DNA of 64,000 nucleotides from Ephemerocybe angulata (Eukaryota > Basidiomycota > Agaricomycetes > Agaricales > Psathyrellaceae): positions 469,886 to 533,885 of the forward strand of contig JAACJK010000064.1 in NCBI GenBank assembly GCA_013368325.1, given 5' to 3'. Positions 12,211-21,943 of this stretch are shown here, piece after piece. Numbering within the stretch: position 1 is the first letter of the stretch; each line of letters starts with the position of its first letter. Made by a program: the position numbers and the translations under genes. Below the pieces are notes generated by a model, which saw only the letters and a program-made list of their open reading frames with translations, was not told the DNA's origin and did no database searches.

Positions 12211-12607
12211 GGTGGATTGACTTGGGCTGGATGGACGTGGTTGGTGGACAAGAGATCTCCCAATGGAAATCGATCCAATTTAGCCCCTGCGCTGCCACGT
12301 GCCCGGCAGGAGCACAACAGAGATAACGCTCACAGCGACCACACCTTTGGTGTTCGCTACCACTGGGATTTGTCGACTAGGATAGAGTAATTACAAGTAA
12401 CAAGAACAGCGGATGTGCTGTCGCAAGAGGTACGACGTCTAGACTCGTCTAGATGAGCTAGATACATGAGATAGGGTGGCTGGCTTGATCCGAGCTAACG
12501 GAAGCAAAAGTGTGAATGGAAAAGGATGTTGAAAGGAGTTGAAAGGAGTTTGAAAGGATGCTGGGGCTTCAAGATACAATCCAGCAGGGGAATCGGCGAG
12601 AGGAGGG
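12211..12607. other. Intergenic between ATG3 and LYAR genes
   Basis: About 400 nt holding the ATG3 promoter and the 3' flank of the LYAR-type gene. No feature recognised. Confidence 0.5.
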
Positions 12608-13877
12608 TTATGACGACTCTGAGGGCGTCTTCTCCTTTTTGCTTTTCTTCTTCTCCTTCTTTTCCTTGGACTCAGAGCTCGCCTCTGCTTTCGAATCCTT
12701 ATCTTTCTTCTCCTTCTTCTTCGATTTGTCTTTCTTCGACGACTCAACGACAGTTGGTGTAGGTGCAGTGTCGACCTCCATTGCATCTTCAGCCTTCATT
12801 TTCTTCTCCTCCTTCTCCTTCTTCTTTTTCTCCTTGACCTCCGTCTCTCCCTCGACCTCCATAGGTTCAGCCACCTTGGACGACTTTTCCTTCTTATCCT
12901 TCTTCTCCTTCTTCTTGGCCTCCTTCACCTCTAGTACGTCGCCATCCTTCGACCCAGATCCATCCTCCTCCACGGTCTTTTCTTTCTTTTCCTTCTTCGC
13001 TTTCTTCTCTTTCTTCTCCTTCTTCTCAGACTTCTCCTTCACCTCTGCCTCCGGTGCTGCCATCTCGACATCGTCCTTGGTAGACTTGCTTTTCTTTTTC
13101 GCGGGCTCGGAGCTCTGGAAAAGAAACCAACGTTGAGCGGCCGCCCCCTCCATAGCCAAATTTACTACTCACCTCATCCTCAGGCGATTTCCGCTTCTTA
13201 TCCTTCTTATCCTTCTTCTTCTCTTTAACTTCCTCCTTCGGCGCGACAGCAGCAGGGGCAACGGCCTCCATCGCCTGGGCCTTCACGGGTTCGGGAGCGG
13301 GTGCAGCGGGAATCGGGGCGGCGGCGGGTGTACTCCACTTCGAGTTGGTCACCATTGGCGCATCGTTGGCTCCAGTGCTGCGGGTGGGAGGAGCCCGTGC
13401 ACCTCCATGCCCACCAAACCCACCTCGATTGTTTCCGCCTGCGCGTCCATTAGCCTGTCCTTGCTAAATCGCCGTGAAGGATAGTACCAATCAGCCTTTA
13501 GACACCCCCACTACACGCGTAGGAACGTTAAATGCTGAACTCACCTTGGGCCCTTTGTACAGAGTCTTTTGGTACTTCTCAGCTTCCGAGATACACGAAG
13601 TGTGCCCTCTCCACTCGGCAGAGCTGTTGAACGTTTTCGAGCAGTCGATGCAGTCGAAGCCTCCGTGGCATCGTCCACTATGTTGGTCAAGCTTGGGCTT
13701 CTTCACAACGTCTCCACAGTCTAAGGGCCATATTCACTGGCAAAATCAGAAAACGCGAGCGCCTCGATGGGGTGGGATGGACACTGACTATGGCATCTAT
13801 TAAGAGGTAACGAGGCGCAGTCAGATGGGGCTCTCTCATGCGGATATGGTAGAGGCTGCTCACTGAAATGAGACCAT
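12608..13877 (-). CDS. LYAR-type nucleolar zinc-finger protein
   Basis: Homologue of the cell growth-regulating nucleolar protein LYAR, implicated in rRNA synthesis and pre-rRNA processing. Five exons: 13877-13864, an 8-nt micro-exon 13796-13789, 13720-13545, 13463-13173, 13114-12608; 331 aa. The micro-exon restores the expected N-terminus MVSFQCHNCGDVVKKPKLDQH; without it the Cys-x2-Cys is lost. The paired zinc fingers continue with SGRCHGGFDCIDCSKTF and EWRGHTSCISEAEKYQ, then LYKGPK. A Gly/Arg-rich linker follows, then an Ala/Pro stretch, then about 220 residues dominated by Lys and Glu (EKKEKKEKKAKKEKKEK type), as in other LYAR proteins. On the plus strand this Lys-rich part reads as a long polypyrimidine tract, which generates shadow frames. 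Confidence 0.93.
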
Positions 13878-14588
13878 TTTGGTGCCTTTTGAGGTCGTCT
13901 AGAGGGGTATACGGAGATGGGCTCGTGAGGGTTCTGTCCGAGTTGGTTCTGGAAAAATTCGGCAGGGCGCTAACACCCGGGCCGAATGGTCCGTCGGCTG
14001 ATTGCCCCTATCCAGCTCCCTCACGCAACATCGATTGTTTGACTGCACCCACCAGCAAACCCGACTGTACCAGCGCTTGACCAAGGCTTACCTGATAGTA
14101 CGCTCCCGCTTCAAACGTTCTTCTCTCTGCGGTAAGCATGGATCCGGTTGGCTGTGAATTGGGGACTCAGCCTGAGAACCATACCACTGCGCATGTCAGT
14201 CGAGCCCATTTCTGGCGCTGGTCCGGAGGCTTCTTCAATGGCTCCCACAGCCAGGCATCTACTTGAATACCGATTTGTAGACTCATGAGGCTTTGCACTT
14301 AACCATAGATCTCGGCATACTTGGATCCGAAAGGCTGTGTATGATGTTTTTGCTGGCTTTTGCACACCTATTCTTCTAAACCGGGCTTCGATCTATGCGA
14401 GGCACAAGCCTCTCAGCATGGTTATGTTGCAGATTAGAGTGCAATGTGAAACAGAACGAATTGTACTATAAGTACGGGAGCACGTCTAGCAAGTCTTTTT
14501 GCCGAATGCGCTGGGATTTCTAGACTCAGACGTAGGCTACCCCAAACCTTCCAGCCGTACTGCTTCGATCACACAGTGAACTCGCATT
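13878..14588. other. Intergenic upstream of the mini-membrane-protein cluster
   Basis: About 700 nt of divergent flank between the LYAR gene and the first small membrane-protein gene. An ACTATAAGTA element at 14465-14474 is a possible weak TATA box for the latter. No other feature seen. Confidence 0.45.
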
Positions 14589-14916
14589 ATGCCACTCAAC
14601 AGTCGCATCATTGGAGGGACCATCGGAGGGGTCGTCGCACTCGCGATTATGGTACTCTTGATCTTTGGGTGGCGCTCAAAGGGGAGTGCGAAGGAAGGTA
14701 TGGATAGATTATCAGTTGCTCTCATATAAAGGTCAACTCACCCCCATCAAATATGTAGTCGCAATGGAAGATGAAGAGAAGGCAGCGGCTGCCCCGGCTA
14801 AAGAGGAGGTTCAGCAGATCAAGGAGGAATACTTCGACAATCCAAAGAATGAGCTGCCGTACGGGCTCCTGGGGGCTGCTGCATTTAAATACAATGGGCT
14901 CTCCAATGCACTGTGA
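14589..14916 (+). CDS. Tiny single-pass membrane protein, copy 1
   Basis: Unknown family. First of three tandem paralogues. Exon 14589-14697, intron 14698-14758, exon 14759-14916; 88 aa. Exon 1 is exactly 36 codons plus one base and encodes the transmembrane half: a short N-terminus (MPLNSR), a glycine-zipper helix (IIGGTIGGVVALAIMVLLIF) and a basic stop-transfer (GWRSKG). Exon 2 encodes an acidic/charged tail (AMEDEEKAAAAPAKEEVQQI) ending AAAFKYNGLSNAL. The tail differs from those of copies 2 and 3, while the membrane half is near-identical. No cleavable signal peptide: the N-terminus is too short, so a signal-anchor with a cytosolic C-terminus is likely from the positive-inside rule. Confidence 0.75.
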
Positions 14917-15212
14917 GGGTACGAGGGCAGGCACTACGATTATGGTACTTGTATGTCGGTTGTTGGAGCTTCGGTTGGCTTCCATTGCACCAGGAGGTCT
15001 TCTTGCGATGATTATGATGTCAGGTGCAGCATCGACAATCGTCATGCTTGGAGGTGTATTAACGTTAGATGGACAGCCGTAAGCACAGCGTCCCTCCTCG
15101 TCTATTTTGAACTGAGCATTACAGTATATGAGCCACCTCAGAAGGTAAGAATATTTGGAGCCCCTCTTCTCTTTCGCCGGGAGCAGCTACCTCTAAAGCT
15201 ACTCTAAAGCCT

Positions 15213-15555
15213 ATGGTTGACAAGCGCCCGATTATTGCCGGGACTATCGGAGGGGCCATTGGACTGGCAGTTATAATTCTATTAATCCTCGGCTGGCGCC
15301 AGCGAATGAAGGAGAAGAAAGGTGCAGCATACTATCTCTATTTTCCGTTAAACGAAGCTGATCAACATTGCAATAGCCACTGAAAATGACTCTGAACTTG
15401 GGCGAACTCCAAAGCTAGAGGAGCCGCCGGAGTTTAAGCATCCGATCGACATTTCGGCCCCCCAAACGCTCCCAGCATACCTGACAGAAGGGTTGGGACT
15501 TGATCTTCCCCCTGGTCAAGCCGTCTTCCCTCCGACATATATAATGGGCCCCTGA
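15213..15555 (+). CDS. Tiny single-pass membrane protein, copy 2
   Basis: Second tandem paralogue. Exon 15213-15321, intron 15322-15376, exon 15377-15555; 95 aa. Exon 1 again has 36 codons plus one base (MVDKRPIIAGTIGGAIGLAV then IILLILGWRQRMKEKK). Exon 2 encodes an acidic Pro-rich tail with HPIDISAPQTLPAYL, shared with copy 3, and a unique end (GQAVFPPTYIMGP). The Pro-rich end could be a short interaction motif, but I cannot name a partner. Confidence 0.78.
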
Positions 15556-16234
15556 GGTTCCCGGGCATCTAGGAGAGCATCTACACACAATACTGGCCGC
15601 AATACATGGCAAACGAACCAGTCTAAACAATGAACATGTATCCCAAGCTGACCGTCTAGCATGTACACTAGTAATAGTAAACAAGCTTTTTGTAGAACGA
15701 GGACAATTTACTCTCTATGTTGTGGAGGCCATCCAAGTAAAAGATAGGTAGATAATGAGAGAGGGTCACTCTCATAAATATAAGCGCCCAATGGCACTTG
15801 GATTCAGTAGCTGAAGCGAGTAGCGGCAAGGGACCTTACAGATATACGAGTGCTAGAGTACCTGGGTCGAGTTCCCTGGACTCACGAGCAAAAGATCCGC
15901 GGTCTTTGTAAAACCATGAACTTGTTCCATGTCAGATGTACGGTTCATCAGGACGGCTACACCAGAACCGGGGATTCAATTGGCAAGAAGCAAACGAGGC
16001 GACAACCCACCGGTTGCGCTTAATAGCTGTGGAGGGTGGTGCGCTGGGTGTCGGATACTATCCACTCTTCATCCAAACCTCGTCTCGGCATCAGTAGTTG
16101 CTTCCTTCAAGTTCGCGCTGAATAACCTTTCTCAGCGGAGAAAGCGCCGAGGCAGACTGAGACTATCAAAGCCCTACACACCTTTAGTCGGCTTTTCGTA
16201 ACAGCACAGGATGCCCTGTGCGCGTTACACTTGG

Positions 16235-16241
16235 TATATAA
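16235..16241 (+). promoter_or_regulatory. TATA box, mini-membrane-protein copy 3
   Basis: TATATAA about 82 nt upstream of the ATG at 16323, the usual spacing seen for other TATA genes in this window. Confidence 0.55.
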
Positions 16242-16322
16242 GAAGCAAGAAGCACCTTTGGAATTCTGAAATTCGCTCCGCACCCCAACTCAACGACTAG
16301 ATCTCCTTGGTCACTTCAAGCT

Positions 16323-16641
16323 ATGGTTGACACGCGCCCCATTATTGGTGGGACAATCGGAGGGGTCATCGGTCTCGCTATCATCATCCTGTTGATCATT
16401 GGCTGGCGTCAGCGAAAACAGGAAGATAAAGGTATGTATAACTTTTTCGCCTTACGATTGCACCCTAAAACACTTCGTTTTAGCTGCCGAGGAGGACTAC
16501 GAGGCAGGGAGACCACCGAAAGAGGAGAAGCTGCCAAAATACAAGCAACCCATTGACATTTCGTCACCCCAGCAGCTGCCCGCTCATCTTGCAGGAGGGT
16601 CAAATACAATACCCATACAAGCGATGCCTCTTGGGGGCTGA
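16323..16641 (+). CDS. Tiny single-pass membrane protein, copy 3
   Basis: Third tandem paralogue. Exon 16323-16431, intron 16432-16483, exon 16484-16641; 88 aa. Exon 1 is MVDTRPIIGGTIGGVIGLAI then IILLIIGWRQRKQEDK, with the same 36-codon length and phase-1 intron as copies 1 and 2. The tail AAEEDYEAGRPPKEEKLPKY is followed by KQPIDISSPQQLPAHL and ends IPIQAMPLGG. The GGTIGG zipper just inside the membrane favours helix-helix packing, so self-association or docking to a larger membrane partner is plausible. No known family assigned. Confidence 0.8.
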
Positions 16642-17038
16642 AGGTTCCATATCGGACACTGTTCTGCCAGAGCGCCCACTGCTTAACATGATACCTTGCA
16701 CACTCTTTCGGGGACATACAAGGGATTCTTCCTTTTTTTAGCGCCCAAAGCCCCAAACACACACTCGCCTGAATCCAGACATTTACTCTTCCACGTAAAG
16801 CACATCATTCTTGGCTACATGTCTTAAGAGTCTCGGCAGTCGATTGGGGTTCGGATGCAGTTTGAGCTCAACCAAGATTTAGCGCCCGTCGGCAGCGGCG
16901 ACTACAATGTACACCGGGGCCGATGGCCGACGAATGATGCTAACAGTCTCATCAATCCAAGCGCTTCAACCTTGACAGTCATCCCAACTTTTCCCAGGTC
17001 TCTGCTCCTCGGACCTCCTACGGTCCTCCCCAGCCACG
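16642..17038. other. Intergenic before F-box gene 1
   Basis: About 400 nt with no coding feature; includes the 3' flank of membrane-protein copy 3 and the promoter of the first F-box gene. Confidence 0.5.
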
Positions 17039-18622
17039 ATGGACCAGCATCCCGAGAATTTCTTGCATATCCTCGACACCAACGCCGAACTCAACGGCAA
17101 CGAAACGATCCACTTCCGGGGGCGCCTTCAAGCACTGGACGACATTGTAGCGCGACTCCTGGATCGACGTCGACAATACCTTGCCCTGCTGTCACCGTGG
17201 CGTCGACTTCCCCATGACTTACTGGGAGAGATTTTCATCCACGTAGTCGAACCCATCACACAGTACCACTGGGGCTTGCCAGAAGTGCTTTCACGCCTCT
17301 CCCTTGTCTGTCGACGATGGCACGACGTGGTACTGAAAACACATAGGCTCTGGAGCACCCTTGAAATATATGGTCGCTTTACACCTCTAGTCTCGACACA
17401 CCTTCAAGCCTGGTTTAAACGAGCTGGAGAAGTTCCAAAGTCCCTCACTCTCTCGGCCCCCGAATGCCCATCCTCCAATCCCTCCCACGCCTGCGTCGTA
17501 TATAATTATGCGTTGGCACAATTTCTCGCTCAGGGTCCCTCACTCAACCATTTCTCCCTGTACTGTGCTAGCCCACGCTGCTTGAGACATGTTCTGAAGT
17601 TGATGAAGACACTTTGCGAAGAGCCTAGCAAAGGGGCATGGAGCACAATCACGTCCCTCCGGCTTCAATTTTGTCAGGAGTGGACAGAACGCAACCCCTT
17701 CGATCCAGAAAGAAGTATCTTCTATCACTTGCCTCCAATCACAGCATTCGACCTACGCCTTCCACCTCTTCCGCGTCGCCACTCCCCTCGGAACGCTCAC
17801 CCTGGCGTCGACTGGGACGAAGTGAAGTCCGACACAAGACTGGCCCTCCATATCCCCGAAACATTGCTGTCACGTCTGACATTGCTCACGCTCCACTGTA
17901 ACTGGAATGGGGCCCGGATACTCAGCATCCTAAAATCATGCAAAAGTCTCCAAAGTTTGGAACTCGACTTTGCGTCGACGACACAGATATTCGGCAATCC
18001 CCAGGAGATACAAAACCTTGCCGACAACAATATCGTTCTACCGCACCTCCGAATCCTGCGACTGCGTCACACAAAGCCAGATACCCTAGACCTCTTTCAT
18101 CTCCTTCTAACACCCTCGCTCATCGAGTTGGATCTTGACTTCGAGCGCGACGACAACTGGTTGATACCCTCATCTCGCTCCTGGCATGAGCTCCTTTCAG
18201 GGCCTCTTCTCGGGTTGATCGAGAGATCGAAGTGTCGAGTACATGTCAAGAGACTTCGGCTCAAGACGCTGCACGATGTAGAGGAGGATGTTTTGCAGCG
18301 CATCCTCCTTGGACTGCCTGCATTAACACATCTGACGACGGATGATGTTGATTTGTACCCTTCCCTTCTCTGCAAACTCGCATTCGCTGAGCCACCAGCG
18401 CTTGCGCGGCTCCAGAGGCTCGAAATGTACCGCTTCAAAAGTAACGCCTTGGTGGGCCTTGTCAAGTACTTGGGGTTAAGAAAGCGTCGAAAGGAGTTGG
18501 AAGGGATCCCATTTACTACCACTGATGTCCTGGTCAAGGCATCTTCCGGGACAGTGCTTAGGATGTCGAAGGGCGTTGCCACCCTCACCTCGGCAGATGA
18601 GTCGGAGGACGAGGATGATTAA
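17039..18622 (+). CDS. F-box-like/LRR protein 1
   Basis: Predicted substrate receptor of an SCF-type ubiquitin ligase, typical of the lineage-expanded Agaricomycete F-box family. Intronless, 527 aa. N-terminal helix (HFRGRLQALDDIVARLLDRR) leads into the F-box-like domain: LSPWRRLPHDLLGEIFIHVV and LSLVCRRWHDVVLKTHRLWS (residues about 55-110). The rest shows irregular leucine-rich repeats, including LTLLTLHCNWNGARILSIL and LQSLELDF. It is followed by a close tandem paralogue (F-box gene 2): both begin MDQHP(E/D)NF. Target unknown. Confidence 0.88.
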   Translation: MDQHPENFLHILDTNAELNGNETIHFRGRLQALDDIVARLLDRRRQYLALLSPWRRLPHDLLGEIFIHVVEPITQYHWGLPEVLSRLSLVCRRWHDVVLKTHRLWSTLEIYGRFTPLVSTHLQAWFKRAGEVPKSLTLSAPECPSSNPSHACVVYNYALAQFLAQGPSLNHFSLYCASPRCLRHVLKLMKTLCEEPSKGAWSTITSLRLQFCQEWTERNPFDPERSIFYHLPPITAFDLRLPPLPRRHSPRNAHPGVDWDEVKSDTRLALHIPETLLSRLTLLTLHCNWNGARILSILKSCKSLQSLELDFASTTQIFGNPQEIQNLADNNIVLPHLRILRLRHTKPDTLDLFHLLLTPSLIELDLDFERDDNWLIPSSRSWHELLSGPLLGLIERSKCRVHVKRLRLKTLHDVEEDVLQRILLGLPALTHLTTDDVDLYPSLLCKLAFAEPPALARLQRLEMYRFKSNALVGLVKYLGLRKRRKELEGIPFTTTDVLVKASSGTVLRMSKGVATLTSADESEDEDD

Positions 18623-18962
18623 GTCGTTTCCCTATAGACTATGCTCCCTTTATGTATGGTCTAGCTTTGTAATGAAAAAGTTGCTATATGAAATCCCCAC
18701 CCAATGTCACCAGTGTATGTACTGGGCCTAGCGGTTCAGGGACCATGGGCTGGGTCCTGGGTTCCAGTGTTTGCTAGCCCTAGCTTAACCTTTAGAATGA
18801 TTTTGCACAATTGCAAGGGAGATCAGGGTAGCGTTCACCTGCTCGGCAACGGCCGCGTCGGCTTAAATAATTCTAAGCCCCGCCCGGCGAGACGACTGCT
18901 AGCGTTTGGACCTGACGTCGACCGGAACCAGATACCGCCTTCACTTCAAGGAGGCGACTCGG

Positions 18963-20567
18963 ATGGATCAACATCCAGACAATTTCTCTCACCTCATCGT
19001 CACCAACGCTCCCCTCGATGAGAAAGCTAGGGCCCACTTTCAAGACCGACTACACGCTCTAGACATCACACTGGAGCAGATGGTGAACCGGCGACAAGAA
19101 TACCTCGAACTGCTTTCGAGGTGGCGTCTAATACCCCTAGACATCTTGGGCGATATTTTCCGCCTGGTGGTCGTACCCCAAGTCGTTCGGTACAAAGAAA
19201 CACCCTCCCGCCGGAAGCCAGACTCGGCGAAGGAACTTTTGGCCCTCTGCCTTGTGTGCCGAAGATGGCGTGAAGCAGCGCTCAACACCCACCGACTCTG
19301 GAGCGCCCTCGATATTTCCGACTATCTCAGCCCCAGGTTTTCGCAGAAAGTCGAAACCTGGCTTGCCAGGTCAGGAGTTCTTCCCAAAAGCCTCAAGATT
19401 CGGGAAGAATGCTCCAATCCGCGTGACCCGCGTCACCGGTGCAGAATGATGTCTACCGAGTTGGCCAAGTTCTTGGCTGAAGGTCCCCGACTTGAACATC
19501 TCGCCTTGCAATGCTCAAGTCCACTGTGCTTGAAAGGCTTACTCAACGTCGTGAAGAACGGCCATTCTTCGCCAGGATCGTGGGACAAAATCAAGTCACT
19601 CCAGGTTACCTTCAGCCAATGGACCGAACTCGAACCCTTCAATCCCGCGGATACTGTGTTTCACCAACTCCCCCCAGTCACATCTCTTGACCTCCGTTTA
19701 CCACCCCTTCCTCGTGTTCGCCACCGCCCCAATGGGAACTACGATTCCGACTTGAACTACAACGAGGTAGTGAGTGACGTAGGAATGGCATTGCATATCC
19801 CGGAACTCGCCCTAGCTCGCCTATCCCACCTCACACTCCACTGCAATTGGAACGGCGCTCGGATTATTGCTATCCTGCGATCTACTCGCTCTCTGCAGAC
19901 CTTAGAGCTAGATTTCGCCCAGACGACGCAGACGTTTGGTGACCCCTCGCAGATTAGGGGTCTGATGTGGAACAACCTTGTGTTGCCGAACCTGGAGGTT
20001 TTACGGCTCCGAAGAAGCAATCGCGAAGTTTTTGAAATGCTCCAGCTTATCCAGACCCCATCCCTTCTCGAGCTGGACTTGGAATTTTATCATGAAATCG
20101 GAGTTCGTGGTAATCATCCATGCGCGCCTCATATTATGGGCCTGCTCGAACGATCCAACGTTCGTCTGCGGCGATTCCGAATGGCCGGGACCTACGAAAT
20201 CTACGACGAACTCGGGGAAATTTTACTGGGGCTCCCTTCGCTGGTCCATATTACGCTGGACGGTATTAACATCTATTATTCCGTTTTCCGCAACTTGAAA
20301 TCAGCCATCCCACCGGCCCTCCCTTTGCTTGAATATATGGAACTGTACAATGTCGACCTCCGCGAACGATACAGTGCTTGGCTCGACGAAGAACTGATGC
20401 CTGTCGCAGACATAATCCGCTACTTCGACTCAAGGAAGAGTATCAAGCAGGCCGACGGGACGCCTCTTGTCATGACAGATGTCATCGCCAGGTCTGACAA
20501 TCCTCAAACAGACTTTGTCATCTCGAACGGGGTTGTGACCATGGCACCTCAAGACGAAGAATTTTGA
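18963..20567 (+). CDS. F-box-like/LRR protein 2
   Basis: Tandem paralogue of F-box gene 1, intronless, 534 aa. The frame opens earlier (18906) but only with a TTG; the first ATG, at 18963, gives MDQHPDNFSHLI, matching its neighbour. F-box-like segment: LSRWRLIPLDILGDIFRLVV and LALCLVCRRWREAALNTHRL. LRR-like part includes LSHLTLHCNWNGARIIAIL and LQTLELDFAQTTQTFGD, nearly identical to gene 1. The variable C-terminal third is the presumed substrate-recognition region. Confidence 0.88.
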   Translation: MDQHPDNFSHLIVTNAPLDEKARAHFQDRLHALDITLEQMVNRRQEYLELLSRWRLIPLDILGDIFRLVVVPQVVRYKETPSRRKPDSAKELLALCLVCRRWREAALNTHRLWSALDISDYLSPRFSQKVETWLARSGVLPKSLKIREECSNPRDPRHRCRMMSTELAKFLAEGPRLEHLALQCSSPLCLKGLLNVVKNGHSSPGSWDKIKSLQVTFSQWTELEPFNPADTVFHQLPPVTSLDLRLPPLPRVRHRPNGNYDSDLNYNEVVSDVGMALHIPELALARLSHLTLHCNWNGARIIAILRSTRSLQTLELDFAQTTQTFGDPSQIRGLMWNNLVLPNLEVLRLRRSNREVFEMLQLIQTPSLLELDLEFYHEIGVRGNHPCAPHIMGLLERSNVRLRRFRMAGTYEIYDELGEILLGLPSLVHITLDGINIYYSVFRNLKSAIPPALPLLEYMELYNVDLRERYSAWLDEELMPVADIIRYFDSRKSIKQADGTPLVMTDVIARSDNPQTDFVISNGVVTMAPQDEEF

Positions 20568-21084
20568 CGACGACGATTACCTTCCTGTGAAGCACCTCAT
20601 GAATTACTTCTTGTCGAGAATGGTTGGAAGCAAGTGGGTGGGAGCCATTTGGTCGAATCGCGGGCTGTTCGGTTTGGGTGTTCACGATGATGCAGGATAT
20701 GGTTTTATGTTTCGTCGGGCGAAGAGGACGAGGATAGGTAGTCTGCTGTCATCTGGACCGTTCTCGTGTCTAGGTATAGCCAATAATCTCATTTTTAAAG
20801 GATCAAACGAATTTGCTGCAACATCTATCAGAGCGCGACATATCGCCTGCGGCCCAGCTTCCAGTATCTGGGGCTCAGTGTATGGATGACCCTGATCCAC
20901 TGGACCCTTGAAATGATACCAATCAACCTCCTGGACTACTCGAGTTGGTCTAGCACGAACAGGTGTCCAACCCAGTGATGCTTATCTTAGGTCAGGTGTC
21001 CTTTCCTACTCCTTAAGCACGCAAAACTGGGCCAAAGTGCTTTAACCTTGAGGCGCGATAAAAATCATCTCCGACAGTCTCGAC
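20568..21084. other. Intergenic, no gene supported
   Basis: Downstream flank of F-box gene 2. Short open frames on both strands show no family motif. Confidence 0.5.
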
Positions 21085-21160
21085 GGGACATACCTCACAC
21101 TCTGCGTCAGGTGGCGTAGATGTGTGTCTGCGCAGCTGCCTCACACAGAGCCTATAAAGT
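21085..21160 (+). promoter_or_regulatory. Conserved promoter of secreted-protein copy A
   Basis: Contains CATACCTCA, then GTCTGCGCAGCTGCCTCA and GAGCCTATAAAG (TATA box at 21151-21157, 80 nt before the ATG). The same elements in the same order and similar spacing occur before the inverted paralogue at 26171-26250. CAGCTG is an E-box, a possible bHLH site (inference). Confidence 0.75.
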
Positions 21161-21236
21161 ATGGCTCACTTTCTAACGAGCTCCACTTTCTTGAGAATCC
21201 AAGACTCACAACACTTCGCAATCACTTCGCCATACA

Positions 21237-21651
21237 ATGAAGTCATTCACTAGCATCGTGCTGACTCTAACTTCCTTCACTGCCCTAGTCACAGTCCGGG
21301 CCCTCCCACAAACTGGCCCGCCCATTCCCCCTCCTGGCTTGTACTGCTGCCCGCCGTACGGACCCAATGGGCTGCCCTTGGCTCAACCACAACCAGGACC
21401 GTTTGCCTTATGTGTCTGTAAGTACCATTGTGTCCATCCCATCTCTTCTAGCACTCTCTAATGCAGCCCACTAGATATGGAGAGAATAGCTTGTGTGGAT
21501 ATGTGAGTCCCAAGTTCACGACTTAAAAAGGTTGCGATGCTCACCTGGTTGAAATCACGCATAGGACCCAAGCTCGGGGACCGGCGCTAAGATTGAAGGA
21601 TGCCCTCCCAACGCGGTTCCGAACCCGCACCCGCCTACCTGCCCTGTATGA
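21237..21651 (+). CDS. Small secreted Cys-rich protein, copy A (apparent frame break)
   Basis: Signal peptide MKSFTSIVLTLTSFTALVTV followed by RALPQ, then PIPPPGLYCCPPYGPNGLPL and AQPQPGPFALC. Exons by homology with copy B: 21237-21417, 21475-21502, 21565-21651. In copy B the first intron is phase 2; here one G is missing just before the donor (TTATGTGTCT against TTATGGTGTCT), so exon 1 ends in phase 1. The downstream exons would encode YGENSLCGY and DPSSGTGAKIEGCPPNAVPN in the homologous frame but are out of frame as spliced. This is either a sequence error, a young pseudogene, or an altered C-terminus. Function unknown; resembles an effector-like or surface-acting small secreted protein. 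Confidence 0.7.
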
Positions 21652-21943
21652 AGGCGTTCCAGCAGAGCCTATTAGCAGACAGTCTTCGTCGGAGTCCAGG
21701 ATGTCCGGAGTTGTCTAATTCCAAATGTACAGCGGTCGATAGGTTCCCTAAATACCACCATGTATACCACCTTTGACTTCCCCGAGGTCTGTGCAGGCAT
21801 GAACACTGGTAACCGAGATCCCCTCGATACTCGATTGATTAGCGCTCGAAGGTTCGGAACATGCCGAATTATTTGACGTGACAGAGATCAGCAGCCGCGG
21901 CTCCCGCCTCCTCTTTTCAGCCATATACCGACCTAGTCTCAGC
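21652..21943. other. Intergenic before F-box gene 3
   Basis: About 290 nt with no recognised feature. The F-box frame opens upstream at a GTG (21878), which is not a usable start here. Confidence 0.5.

Noticed and set aside
12526..13136. Plus-strand Phe/Ser-rich open frame opposite the LYAR gene
   Set aside because: It is the complement of the Lys/Glu-rich tail coding sequence.
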